NCBI GenBank assembly: GCA_020631555.1
Contig: JAHDGY010000012.1
Span: forward strand, 1-54,533
Length of the DNA stretch: 54,533 bases
Origin: Flavobacteriales bacterium
GTDB taxonomy: Bacteria > Bacteroidota > Bacteroidia > Flavobacteriales_D > Parvicellaceae
Direction: 5' to 3'
Shown: positions 8,825-17,319 of the stretch, piece by piece
How the letters are laid out: each line of letters begins with the position of its first letter
Position numbering within the stretch: the stretch's first letter is position 1
Notes under the pieces: generated by a model
Databases searched by the model: none
Told to the model about the DNA's origin: nothing
What the model saw: only the letters and a program-made list of their open reading frames with translations
Translations under genes and position numbers: made by a program

Positions 8825-10231
8825 CTAGCTTTCTAACAGCCGTTCCTCGATAACCTCCTGAATTTCATATATAATTCTACTTGATAATTCTTTAGCCGTT
8901 GCCTCCGATTTACTTTCCGAATAAATTCGAATAATTGGTTCCGTATTCGATTTTCTTAGATGCACCCACTCTTTGTCGAACTCAATTTTCACTCCATCAA
9001 TATCATTAACAGGTTGATGCGCATAACGAGATTTCATCTGAGCCAACACTGCATCAACATCCATATTTGGCTTTAGTTCAATCTTATTCTTAGAAATAAA
9101 ATAATCGGGGTAACTTGCTCTCAATTCTGAACAAGTTTTACCAGTCTTGGCTAAATGGGTAAGGAACAAAGCAATTCCAACCAATGCGTCACGACCATAA
9201 TGTAACCCGGGATAAATAACTCCACCATTTCCTTCTCCTCCAATTATTGCGTTAACCTCTTTCATCTTCGTAACCACATTAACCTCTCCCACAGCCGCAG
9301 CCGAATAGATTCCGCCATGTATTTCGGTTACGTCTCTCAAAGCTCTAGTAGAAGACAAATTCGAAACTGTGTTTCCTGAGTTCTGACCAACCACATAATC
9401 TGCTACCGCTACTAACGTATATTCTTCACCGAACATCGTTCCGTCTTCGCAGACCAACGCCAATCTATCCACATCAGGATCAACAACAATTCCAACATCG
9501 GCTTTTGATATTTTGATGGCGCTGGAAATGTCTACCAGGTTTTCAGGTAGTGGCTCTGGATTGTGCGGAAAATGTCCTGTAGGTTCACAGTACAACTCTT
9601 CAACTTGATTTACACCCAAAGCTTTTAAAAGCGCAGGAACAAATATCCCCCCCGTAGAATTAACGCAATCACAAACCACACTAAAATTAGCCTGCTCTAT
9701 TGCTTCCACATCAACCAATGGAAGCGCCAAAACTGCGTCAATATGCTTCTGCAAATAAGAATCGTCTAATCTATACGAACCGAGTTCATCCACTGAAGCA
9801 AAGTGAAAGGATTCCTCTTGAGCAACCGTTAACACTTCTTCTCCGTCCCGAGCCGAAATAAATTCTCCCCGTTCATTCAGTAGTTTTAGTGCATTCCATT
9901 GCTTTGGGTTGTGACTGGCGGTTAGAATAATTCCCCCAGCAGCCTGTTCCATTGGAACCGCTACTTCAACCGTTGGTGTTGTGGAAAGACCTAAATCCAC
10001 CACATCTATCCCTAAACCTTGAAGGGTTCCTATCACCAAGTGCTGAACCATTTCACCAGATATTCTTGCGTCTCGTCCAATAACTACGGACAGTTCAGCC
10101 TGGTTATTTCTTTTGATTAGCCAAGTACCGTATGCTGCGGTAAATTTCACCACATCCAATGGGGTAAGCGAGTCGTTTACCTGGCCTCCAATAGTTCCTC
10201 GAATTCCTGAGATTGATTTAATAAGTGTCAC
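8825..10231 (-). CDS. glmM: phosphoglucosamine mutase / phosphohexomutase
   Basis: Alpha-D-phosphohexomutase of 468 residues, most likely GlmM, which converts glucosamine-6-phosphate to glucosamine-1-phosphate for UDP-GlcNAc synthesis. The phosphoserine loop is TASHNPKQWNALK (Ser106), the metal-binding loop is DPDVDR (251-256), the sugar-binding loop is GGEGNGG (331-337), and the C-terminal phosphate-binding loop is RKSNTEPIIRIY. The start is a GTG at 10231 that fits the family N-terminus (SISGIRGTIGG). Phosphomannomutase activity cannot be excluded, since Bacteroidota enzymes of this type are often annotated ambiguously. Confidence 0.9.
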   Translation of the reverse strand: MTLIKSISGIRGTIGGQVNDSLTPLDVVKFTAAYGTWLIKRNNQAELSVVIGRDARISGEMVQHLVIGTLQGLGIDVVDLGLSTTPTVEVAVPMEQAAGGIILTASHNPKQWNALKLLNERGEFISARDGEEVLTVAQEESFHFASVDELGSYRLDDSYLQKHIDAVLALPLVDVEAIEQANFSVVCDCVNSTGGIFVPALLKALGVNQVEELYCEPTGHFPHNPEPLPENLVDISSAIKISKADVGIVVDPDVDRLALVCEDGTMFGEEYTLVAVADYVVGQNSGNTVSNLSSTRALRDVTEIHGGIYSAAAVGEVNVVTKMKEVNAIIGGEGNGGVIYPGLHYGRDALVGIALFLTHLAKTGKTCSELRASYPDYFISKNKIELKPNMDVDAVLAQMKSRYAHQPVNDIDGVKIEFDKEWVHLRKSNTEPIIRIYSESKSEATAKELSSRIIYEIQEVIEERLLES

Positions 10232-10317
10232 GGTTGATAATTTTATTCGATTCAGATAATTTAATTATGCTGAATAAGTATTAGATGATGAACAAGTACA
10301 ATTGCTACAGTTTAAAG

Positions 10318-10351
10318 TTGATTTAATCGTGGTCAATTTTTGCTAAATTTA
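10318..10351 (+). promoter_or_regulatory. possible promoter of the THX gene
   Basis: TTG (10318-10320), 23 bases, then TAAATTTA (10344-10351), one base off the TAnnTTTG consensus. It lies 26 bases before the ATG at 10378. Confidence 0.3.
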
Positions 10352-10377
10352 ACAAACTACAATTAATACTACTAATA

Positions 10378-10731
10378 ATGGGTAAAGGAGATATCAAAAC
10401 CAAAAGAGGCAAAAGAATTGCCGGATCGTATGGAGTTGTAAGGAAAAGAACTAAAAAGCTCAAGTATGCTGCTCCGGCGGAAAAGCCAGTAGCAAAGAAA
10501 AAAGTAGCAGCTGCAAAAGCCACATCGAAAGAAACAGAAGCAGTAGATAACGAAGCCAAGCCTGCCGCGACCAAAAAGACAACAGCTAAATCCACGGCGA
10601 CGAAAACAACAAAATCGACCTCAACGACTAAGAAATCCGCTACAGCTAAAGAGCCCGCTGCTAAAACGGCCACAACCAAGAAATCTACCGCAAAGGCCGA
10701 AGAGAAAATAGAAGAGTCAGCAAAGGAATAA
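10378..10731 (+). CDS. 30S ribosomal protein THX with long Lys/Ala/Thr-rich tail
   Basis: The first 28 or so residues (MGKGDIKTKRGKRIAGSYGV) match bacterial THX, a very small basic protein of the 30S head that starts MGKGDxKxxxGK. The remaining 90 residues are a low-complexity tail of lysine, alanine, threonine and serine with blocks such as AAKATSKE, KKTTAKSTATK and TAKEPAAKTA. These resemble the C-terminal domain of histone H1 or bacterial H1-like proteins. THX is normally well under 70 residues, so the tail is the odd feature. It may add RNA or DNA binding. It is a single-gene unit closed by a strong hairpin. Confidence 0.8.
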   Translation: MGKGDIKTKRGKRIAGSYGVVRKRTKKLKYAAPAEKPVAKKKVAAAKATSKETEAVDNEAKPAATKKTTAKSTATKTTKSTSTTKKSATAKEPAAKTATTKKSTAKAEEKIEESAKE

Positions 10732-10752
10732 ACAAACTAATTTTTATAAATA

Positions 10753-10784
10753 GACAAAGCCCATCCTTACAGATGGGCTTTGTC
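10753..10784. terminator. perfect 13-bp hairpin terminator between convergent genes
   Basis: GACAAAGCCCATC (10753-10765), a six-base loop, and its exact complement GATGGGCTTTGTC (10772-10784). It lies 21 bases after the THX stop and also downstream of the convergent glycosyltransferase, so it probably serves both. The flanks are AT-rich but lack a long pure T run. Confidence 0.8.
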
Positions 10785-10862
10785 ATTTAACCTAAAACCT
10801 AAGAGCTACTTAAAACTGCTGCTTTAAGCATCAATTCGATAACAAATATAAAAAAATATGTA

Positions 10863-12107
10863 CTAGCAATCAGCTCCTTCTTCCAGCTTTCGATAAATCC
10901 AAAGCATTTCCAGAGCATTGTCCAAAGTATTCGGACCGATTTTCTTAAAGGCTATTTGTGAGCGAACTGCCTGTTCCAAAGTAGTGTTAGGATAGAAATG
11001 ATCCCTACAGAAATGCACAAATTTTAATACTTGAAAGGCGTCAAAAAATCTTAAAAATCTTTTCAAAAAAGTTGTATCAGATGATGAGTTTTTACGTATT
11101 TCCAATATTTTATTTGTAAATTTTCTTTTTTCATAAAATGATTGAAAAGATTTTGGAATATTTTCAAAAACAAATTCACACCTAAAGTTCGGGATCGACA
11201 ATACAAATTTCCGAATATCCATAAACGTTCTGTGATCATAGGTCATGTATTCTTCTCTTCCGGTCATAATCCAGTCCGTAATTGCCTTACCCGTTCCAAA
11301 CGGCACCCGATCTGATTCTCTTGGAGAAGGAATGACTCTAGTTTCGTTTAATTCCGTGAAACCACCCAGCTGAATTATCTTGTGGATGAAATAAAAATCT
11401 TCGCCAGCCTTTCTTTTATTCATCCCCCCCTGCTTTTGATAAGCCGAAGATCGAACAGCCATACATGAACCAACAGTATGAAACGCATAAGGCAAACCGG
11501 CATCTTTTAATCCTTGATTATAATACCTGAGGAAAAGTTCATATTTAATAATGCCATCGTAGACCTTTGCTGTAAACTTAGAACCTGCAACCGGATGCTC
11601 ATATCGAATTGAGCATCCCGGCGTTTTCGGGTATTTATTGAAGTGTTTTTCAATTGCTGTTAGATAATTCTGATCGCAAGTAGAATCCGCATCGTAACAT
11701 ACTATAATTCCATCTTTCGATTCGCACAAAGTAAAGCGACGAACAGCCTCATCCATTCCAATTTTCCGCGCCAAACCTACCCCTGCATGCTTTTTGGGCA
11801 ATCTATTTTCCTTTATCAAATGGAAGGAAATCCACGCATGAGAGTGCTCACTTGTCCATTTTCGAAATTCTCTTTCTGTCTCCCTATTTTGGGCCATCAC
11901 ATCAGAGTCGGACTGCTCACCAGCATTCAACACTACAATCACTTCCACGCTGCAGGTTGGAGCATTACATTTATATAAAGATTCCAATGAGAATTCTAAG
12001 TCAGGCTCATTGTAACACGGAATTACGACACAAATCCCCAATTGTGGGTCAGGTTTCTCTTCAATCAGCTTTGGCCGAATTCCATATTTTTCAAAATACT
12101 TGCTCAT
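10863..12107 (-). CDS. family 2 glycosyltransferase
   Basis: GT2-type enzyme of 414 residues. The N-terminal GT-A domain shows VVIPCYNEPDLEFSLESL, the nucleotide-sugar metal site in CYDADSTCD, and an acceptor-side motif KAGEDFYFIHK. The C-terminal 130 residues are basic and hydrophilic, with no clear membrane helices, so it is probably cytoplasmic or peripheral. The start at ATG 12107 (MSKYFEKYG) sits 5 bases after the pdxH stop, suggesting a two-gene transcript; an in-frame upstream start at 12140 would overlap pdxH. Donor and acceptor are unknown. Confidence 0.8.
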   Translation of the reverse strand: MSKYFEKYGIRPKLIEEKPDPQLGICVVIPCYNEPDLEFSLESLYKCNAPTCSVEVIVVLNAGEQSDSDVMAQNRETEREFRKWTSEHSHAWISFHLIKENRLPKKHAGVGLARKIGMDEAVRRFTLCESKDGIIVCYDADSTCDQNYLTAIEKHFNKYPKTPGCSIRYEHPVAGSKFTAKVYDGIIKYELFLRYYNQGLKDAGLPYAFHTVGSCMAVRSSAYQKQGGMNKRKAGEDFYFIHKIIQLGGFTELNETRVIPSPRESDRVPFGTGKAITDWIMTGREEYMTYDHRTFMDIRKFVLSIPNFRCEFVFENIPKSFQSFYEKRKFTNKILEIRKNSSSDTTFLKRFLRFFDAFQVLKFVHFCRDHFYPNTTLEQAVRSQIAFKKIGPNTLDNALEMLWIYRKLEEGADC

Positions 12108-12112
12108 GAAAT

Positions 12113-12769
12113 CTATGGAGATAACCGAGTTAATCCCCAATTCTCATTAGTCAATTCAAACGCTAAACGATCGTGCAGACGACTTGGCCGCCCTTGCCAA
12201 AACTCTATATATTCTGGTTTTAATCTATACCCACCCCAATGAGTTGGACGTGGAATTTCCTTGCCGTTAAACTTGCTCTCAAAATGGTTAACTAAACCTT
12301 CCAGCTCTTCTCGATTCTTTAACCGTTCGCTTTGAGATGAAGCCCATGCACCTATTTGACTTTCTCTTGGTCGAGCAGCAAAATAGGCATCGGAAATTTC
12401 GCTTTCCAATTGATTCACAACCCCTTCAACCCTAACCTGTCGTTCCAAACTGGGCCAAAAGAAATTTAGCACAGCATTTGGATTACTAACCAACTCCTGT
12501 CCTTTTCTACTCTCATAATTGGTATAAAAAACAAGTCCGCGATCCAAAATATCTCGCAGATAAACCACTCGCGATGAAGGTTTACCATCCCGACAAGTGG
12601 AAAGCGTGCAAGCATAAGGACTTGGATCAGGACTTTCAATAGCGTGTTGTAACCATTTTTCAAACAATTGCATTGGATCTTTCGATACTTGGCCTTCTAC
12701 CAGACTAGATTTATCAAAATCTTTTCTATCCGTGTTAATGTGCTTTTTTACGTCCACCAGTTTTTTCAA
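12113..12769 (-). CDS. pdxH: pyridoxamine 5'-phosphate oxidase
   Basis: FMN-dependent oxidase that makes pyridoxal 5'-phosphate from PNP or PMP. Recognisable blocks are ACTLSTCRDGKPSSRVVYL, YESRKGQELVSNP, VRVEGVV, the SQIGAWASSQS loop, RPTHWGGYRLKP and RPSRLHDRLAFE near the C-terminus. The length (218) is normal. No ATG is available: the frame opens with TTG at 12769, with a GTG three codons later as alternative. Followed closely by the glycosyltransferase gene. Confidence 0.93.
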   Translation of the reverse strand: MKKLVDVKKHINTDRKDFDKSSLVEGQVSKDPMQLFEKWLQHAIESPDPSPYACTLSTCRDGKPSSRVVYLRDILDRGLVFYTNYESRKGQELVSNPNAVLNFFWPSLERQVRVEGVVNQLESEISDAYFAARPRESQIGAWASSQSERLKNREELEGLVNHFESKFNGKEIPRPTHWGGYRLKPEYIEFWQGRPSRLHDRLAFELTNENWGLTRLSP

Positions 12770-12815
12770 TTAATGTATCCTTCCTATTTCTAGTGCAAAA
12801 TAGCTATTCGGCGCA

Positions 12816-12847
12816 TTGGGTAAAGATACCAATATTAGCTAGTTTCG
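12816..12847 (+). promoter_or_regulatory. possible promoter of miaE
   Basis: TTG (12816-12818), 21 bases, then TAGTTTCG (12840-12847), one base off TAnnTTTG. It is 17 bases before the miaE ATG. Confidence 0.3.
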
Positions 12848-12864
12848 CCTTTAAGATTTAGGTG

Positions 12865-13449
12865 ATGGAAGACGGTTTAAGACTAGCATACGACACCCCA
12901 ATTGAATGGGGGCATAAAGCAATAGAAGATTTTGACATGTTTTTAAGGGATCACGCCGATTGCGAGCGCAAAGCATCAGCAATGGCAATGAGCTTCATAG
13001 CCAAATGCCCCGACAGAATTGAAATCCATCAAAAATTAATCGACACGGCAATTGAAGAGTTGCATCACTTCAAAATGGTGCATGAAATTATGGTTCAACG
13101 AGGAATCACATTCAAGGATAAAATGCCGGAAGATTTATATATAAAACAACTCATTTCCTGTTGCAGATCATCTCGAGAAGAGCGATTAATGGATAGAATG
13201 TTAATTGCTGGCATTGTAGAATATCGGGGTGCGGAACGCTTTCATATAATTTCTAAAATATTAAACAACAAAGATTTAAAACAGTTTTACAAAAACTTAT
13301 ACCTTTCGGAATATCGGCACGGTGATTTATTTATTGACATGTCTTGTACCTATTGGAGTAAAAATTACGTAAGAGACAGACTAAACCAACTACTAGCTGA
13401 TGAAGCTAAAATATGCGAAGGCCTAGAATGGCGTTCTGCATTACATTAA
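12865..13449 (+). CDS. miaE: tRNA 2-methylthio-N6-isopentenyladenosine-37 hydroxylase
   Basis: Di-iron, ferritin-like monooxygenase of 194 residues that hydroxylates the isopentenyl side chain of ms2i6A37 in tRNA. The iron ligands are visible as two ExxH-type helical pairs: DCERKASAMAMSF followed by EELHHFKMV, then EYRGAERFH and SEYRHGDLFIDM. The ATG at 12865 is preferred over an in-frame GTG one codon earlier. The AlgH/YqgE gene starts 11 bases after its stop, so the two are probably co-transcribed. Confidence 0.9.
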   Translation: MEDGLRLAYDTPIEWGHKAIEDFDMFLRDHADCERKASAMAMSFIAKCPDRIEIHQKLIDTAIEELHHFKMVHEIMVQRGITFKDKMPEDLYIKQLISCCRSSREERLMDRMLIAGIVEYRGAERFHIISKILNNKDLKQFYKNLYLSEYRHGDLFIDMSCTYWSKNYVRDRLNQLLADEAKICEGLEWRSALH

Positions 13450-13460
13450 ATTTATCACTA

Positions 13461-14051
13461 ATGAGCGAAAAATTGTTCAATTTTGAAAACATGAATAAAT
13501 TGGAGCCTAAAAAGGGAAGGATTTTACTCGCCGAACCTTTTATTGAAGACTCCTATTTTAAACGTTCAGTAATTTTACTCTGCGAGCACAACGACGAAGG
13601 TTCGTTTGGCTTTGTACTGAACAACTTTGTTGATATAGAACTCAACGAACTAGTTGAAGGACTAGAGACCATAGAATCTCGAATTAGTTTGGGCGGCCCG
13701 GTTCAAACGGACAATCTATTCTTTCTGCACAAATTCGAAGACCTCGAAGGAGCTACAGAAGTAACTGACGGACTTTACGTTGGCGGAAAATTTGAACACC
13801 TTCAAGAGTATACTCGACTTGGAGTTGTCAAGGAGGGTACGATTCGTTTTTTCTTGGGTTATGCCGGTTGGTCTCCCGACCAACTAGAGGATGAACTTGA
13901 AATCAGTAATTCCTGGTTTGTTACAGACGTTGATGCTATAGGCGACGTTATGGCAATCGACCACGACCATTTGTGGCAAGACACGCTAAAAAGTATGGGA
14001 GGAAGATTTTCCTTGATTTCTAACTTTCCTGAAAATCCAACTTTAAATTAG
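13461..14051 (+). CDS. YqgE/AlgH family protein (UPF0301)
   Basis: Protein of about 196 residues. The family signature is present: GRILLAEPFIEDSYFKRSVILLCEHN is followed by GSFGFVLNN, then SLGGPVQTDNLFFLH, and FFLGYAGWSPDQLEDEL. The domain has been linked to alginate regulation in Pseudomonas, but its biochemical role in Bacteroidota is unknown. ATG 13461 is chosen because it follows the miaE stop; ATG 13491 (MNKLEPKKGRI) is an alternative closer to the family core. The open frame reaches 13413, but that would overlap miaE. The 3' end overlaps the convergent aminotransferase gene by 32 bases. Confidence 0.9.
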   Translation: MSEKLFNFENMNKLEPKKGRILLAEPFIEDSYFKRSVILLCEHNDEGSFGFVLNNFVDIELNELVEGLETIESRISLGGPVQTDNLFFLHKFEDLEGATEVTDGLYVGGKFEHLQEYTRLGVVKEGTIRFFLGYAGWSPDQLEDELEISNSWFVTDVDAIGDVMAIDHDHLWQDTLKSMGGRFSLISNFPENPTLN

Positions 14052-14892
14052 AAATACTAGCATTGACTAAACGAATCATTTCACCTGCAACGGAGTGAAA
14101 ATATCTTTTCGTTTTATATCCTGATACCCAATTAATTCCACTAATTGCGTTTGTAAGAAAAATCTCATCTGCCGCAAGTAAATTTTGCGGCGAAAGAGAG
14201 CATTCATAAACCTTGATTCCATTGGCAATGGCACAATTAATCACGTTCATACGCATGGTACCCCCTACACAACCATCATCCAATGAAGGCGTGTAAAGAA
14301 CACCGTTAGAAACAATGAATATATTGGAAGATACAGCCTCAATAATGCTTCCCTTTGAATTTAAAATTAGCACATCGTCATAGTTATTTTCTTTAGCATA
14401 AACTCCAGCCAAGATATAAGGTAAACTGTTACACGTTTTAAAAACGGACAACCGATCCACCGTTTTTTGGTACTCCTGATATAGCCCTATATTAAGTCCA
14501 TCCTTATTCAAAGTGAATCCGTTATGATCGTAGGCTTCGACAGAAATTAAAAACCTGACATCATTGCTTTCTGGTATAAACGCGCCAGAACCTTCTCGAA
14601 ACACCGTAATTCGAGCTCTTCCACCTTCCATTATCCTATTGCTTTTCGATAATTGTTCGATCAACTCCTCGAAATAGGAAGTAGTATAGTGCTTGGGAAC
14701 ATTCATCTTGATGATGCGCATTCCATTAAGCATTCTAGAAACATGATTTTCCACGTTGAAAGGCATTCCACCAACAATACGAATGGTTTCAAATACCCCA
14801 TCTCCGTATTTAAACCCTCTATTTTGAGCGGTTAATATTTTGGCGTCGGCATCTACCAACTTACCATTCAATATAGAGTAATACTTTTCCAA
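14020..14892 (-). CDS. class IV PLP-dependent aminotransferase / aminodeoxychorismate lyase-like
   Basis: Fold-type IV PLP enzyme of 290 residues, either a branched-chain/D-amino acid aminotransferase-like enzyme or 4-amino-4-deoxychorismate lyase (PabC). The N-terminal QNRGFKYGDGVFETIRI is characteristic, the PLP lysine is K152 in VFKTCNSLPYI, and the cofactor glutamate lies in SIIEAVSSNIFIV. The length fits both subgroups. The frame begins with TTG at 14892; no ATG fits. It converges on and overlaps the AlgH gene by 32 bases. The substrate cannot be decided from the sequence, though the RGFKYGDG form is frequent in PabC-like Bacteroidota proteins. Confidence 0.85.
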   Translation of the reverse strand: MEKYYSILNGKLVDADAKILTAQNRGFKYGDGVFETIRIVGGMPFNVENHVSRMLNGMRIIKMNVPKHYTTSYFEELIEQLSKSNRIMEGGRARITVFREGSGAFIPESNDVRFLISVEAYDHNGFTLNKDGLNIGLYQEYQKTVDRLSVFKTCNSLPYILAGVYAKENNYDDVLILNSKGSIIEAVSSNIFIVSNGVLYTPSLDDGCVGGTMRMNVINCAIANGIKVYECSLSPQNLLAADEIFLTNAISGINWVSGYKTKRYFHSVAGEMIRLVNASISNLKLDFQES

Positions 14893-14983
14893 GTTCTAAA
14901 AGATTAATGCAAAACTAACTGTAAATCCGCCCTAATATTTGATAACAATCGAGAAATTGTCAACAGTTATTTTTTATTGTTGT

Positions 14984-15634
14984 TCAAAAATTAATTATGT
15001 ACTCTTTAATATTAGACACAAAATAAATCAGCACGTTATAGTCGAAAACCACCATGACAAGAACTCCAAAAACAGCGCCCCAAATGTGTGCATCGTGGGC
15101 AATTCTGCCCTGCTGCTTCTTATCCATGTAGGACTCGTACCAAAGATAAAGAGCACCAAACACAAATCCGGGAAGATAAATTCCCGGCAAAAAAATAAGT
15201 CCCATTTGCCCTAGCGGATTTAATAAAATCCAGGCGAAAACTATTGCTGAAACAGCTCCAGAAGCTCCGAGCGATCGATAATAAGGATTGTCATAATGTT
15301 TTTTAAATGATGGCAATGTAGCAAACACCATCCCTCCCAAATAGAGAAACCCGTATAAAACGGATGACTTGGCTCCAAAAAAAGCTGGCATGAATACTGA
15401 CTCAAGTTGCATTCCAAATAGGCACAACACATACATATTCATGAACAAATGCATGTAGTCCGCATGAACAAAACCATGTGAAAACAACTTATACCATTTA
15501 CCTTCTTGTGTACACTGATACGGAGAAAACAGCATCTGATCTAAAACTGAAGAGTTATTAAACCCTCTAATAGAATATATTATAGTAAGTACTAGGACTG
15601 CCATAGTAATTGGCGTCTGCATCAATTCATTCAT
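14984..15634 (-). CDS. rhomboid family intramembrane serine protease
   Basis: Membrane protein of 216 residues with about six helices. The catalytic dyad is Ser125 in the GASGAVSA motif and His183 in DAHIWGAVFG. The HGFVHADYMHLFMNM segment on the second helix is the conserved HxxxxHxxxN-type region. It cleaves transmembrane substrates within the inner membrane; targets are unknown. It starts 3 bases after the stop of the TPR/PD40 protein, so the two are probably translated from one message. Confidence 0.92.
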   Translation of the reverse strand: MNELMQTPITMAVLVLTIIYSIRGFNNSSVLDQMLFSPYQCTQEGKWYKLFSHGFVHADYMHLFMNMYVLCLFGMQLESVFMPAFFGAKSSVLYGFLYLGGMVFATLPSFKKHYDNPYYRSLGASGAVSAIVFAWILLNPLGQMGLIFLPGIYLPGFVFGALYLWYESYMDKKQQGRIAHDAHIWGAVFGVLVMVVFDYNVLIYFVSNIKEYIINF

Positions 15635-15637
15635 CTC

Positions 15638-17191
15638 TTATTTCGTCGCATTTTTTACGAGCGAAATATCCTTCTTTATTTCGGAACAAAAAGAAACCTT
15701 ATCCAAAATTTTTATTCTTTCGTACAAAATTTCTTCAGGCCCAACTTCCACGCTCATATCGTACTCTCCAGGAGGTAAGATCATTACATATTTCATTGTT
15801 CGCCGATTTGGCCTATAATGTCCATACACCTCTCCCGACTCATCGTCAATTACAGTAATAAGAATGTCTTTCTGATTATCCTTTGGTGCCCCATCAATTT
15901 TACCATGAATTACAGTCAATCTGGGTGGAATATCGATAAATTTCACGCGATAAATGTCAACATCCCCTTCTCCTCCCTTCCGCAAAGCAGACACATAACC
16001 ATATCGCCCTGAAGAAGAGATCCTGAAATTCATATTATCTTCTGGAGTATTGATTGGGTATCCAATATTTCTTGGCGAAACATACTTCCGTTTTTTATTG
16101 TTCCAAGCAGCTTTAAAAATGTCATAGCCACCCATACTCATGTTTCCTTTTGAGCTGAAATACAAATATTTGTCATCTGGACTTAGATTCGGAAAATCCT
16201 CGTCATCACTTGAATTAATCGATGGACCTAAGTTTTGTGCTTCGCCCCACTTTCCGTTTGGCAATTTTTGACATACGTACAAATCCGTTCCACCATAACC
16301 GGTCGGTCGGTCACTAGCAAAATACAATTTAGTACCATCTTTATTAATGCACGCTGCAATCTCTTCACTACTCGAATTAACACTGCGATCTAATTCCTGC
16401 AAAACCATAAAACTTCCATTAACAACTTTGCAAACGAACAGTTTGCCCTCTCCTTTGATGTCCTCCTTATAGATAATTGCATGATCACCATTACTTGTAA
16501 GACCCACAATTTCTTCGTTTCCGTCATAGGTATTCACAAGCGAAACCTGCTGAGCAGCCAAATACTTTCCATCTTTTACTTTAGATACATAAACATTAGA
16601 TTTATAGGAACCATCAGGGTTCAATTCGCTTCCATCATCAGTTCTAACATTAAATGCAAGAAAAGACTCATCAGAAGGAACAAACGGGAAGTAATCCTTA
16701 AATTGGGAATTGACGTCTTTGCCTAAAGATTCAAACTCTACTCGAATTGGGAATTTCATGAGCTCCTTGGCATTTTGACAATGAGCAATCTGCACTAAAC
16801 AATCATCAATGTTCTTTTTGTCTCCTTCTCCCTTGTCCAAAAAATGCCTAAATGCAGAAATAGCCTTGTCAAACTGATACCCAAACTGGTAAGCCCTTCC
16901 CAATAAGTAGCGAGCCTTAGGTTCAGCCTTTGGATGATCAACTATTTTTTCCAAATATTGAATTGCTAAGGATTTATCGATGTTCGTATTTAAAAAACAA
17001 ACCGCAATCCTGTAGTTGTATTCCAGATGGTCTGGAGAATCATTAAGTAGCAACTCGTATTCGTCTATTGCAGATTCAAAATCTTCTTTATCAAAAAGCT
17101 GTTGAGCCAACAGCCGCTCTTGACCATTGGAAATTCTTGCCATGATTAGAATTGTAAAGATCGAAATTAAGCAAGGTAGAAGGTATCTCAT
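15638..17191 (-). CDS. TPR and PD40 beta-propeller envelope protein (PorE-like without OmpA domain)
   Basis: Exported protein of 517 residues with an N-terminal signal peptide ending near SNGQ. Residues about 25-135 form TPR-like helical repeats (LFDKEDFESAIDEYELLL, ARYLLGRAYQFGYQFDKAI). Residues about 150-410 are WD40-like PD40 repeats, seen as LYFASDRPTGYGGTDLYV and YLYFSSKGNMSMGGYDIF. A C-terminal beta domain of the carboxypeptidase-regulatory type follows (DESGEVYGHYRPN). This order matches the T9SS-associated protein PorE, but the OmpA peptidoglycan-binding domain at the end is absent. A TATATTTG element on the minus strand (17219-17226) may be the promoter. An envelope scaffold or T9SS-related role is an inference. 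Confidence 0.8.
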   Translation of the reverse strand: MRYLLPCLISIFTILIMARISNGQERLLAQQLFDKEDFESAIDEYELLLNDSPDHLEYNYRIAVCFLNTNIDKSLAIQYLEKIVDHPKAEPKARYLLGRAYQFGYQFDKAISAFRHFLDKGEGDKKNIDDCLVQIAHCQNAKELMKFPIRVEFESLGKDVNSQFKDYFPFVPSDESFLAFNVRTDDGSELNPDGSYKSNVYVSKVKDGKYLAAQQVSLVNTYDGNEEIVGLTSNGDHAIIYKEDIKGEGKLFVCKVVNGSFMVLQELDRSVNSSSEEIAACINKDGTKLYFASDRPTGYGGTDLYVCQKLPNGKWGEAQNLGPSINSSDDEDFPNLSPDDKYLYFSSKGNMSMGGYDIFKAAWNNKKRKYVSPRNIGYPINTPEDNMNFRISSSGRYGYVSALRKGGEGDVDIYRVKFIDIPPRLTVIHGKIDGAPKDNQKDILITVIDDESGEVYGHYRPNRRTMKYVMILPPGEYDMSVEVGPEEILYERIKILDKVSFCSEIKKDISLVKNATK

Positions 17192-17218
17192 AGTTTAGAA
17201 ATCATAGGATATTTCAAT

Positions 17219-17226
17219 CAAATATA
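17219..17226 (-). promoter_or_regulatory. possible -7 element for the TPR/PD40 gene
   Basis: Minus-strand TATATTTG fits TAnnTTTG and lies 28 bases upstream of the start at 17191. No clear -33 TTG is present. Confidence 0.35.
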
Positions 17227-17319
17227 GCAATTGGGTATTTGCTTTCTACCCTTTAATTAATTCTAAATACAGAATTAACAATTTCTTTTAAAGCTCCTTG
17301 CAAGATCCACAAAAAGTGT

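Noticed and set aside
10323-10679. 118-codon minus-strand frame opposite the THX gene
   Set aside because: It is an antisense shadow of the Ala/Lys/Thr-rich tail; its Val/Ala/Phe-rich product is what that composition gives on the other strand.
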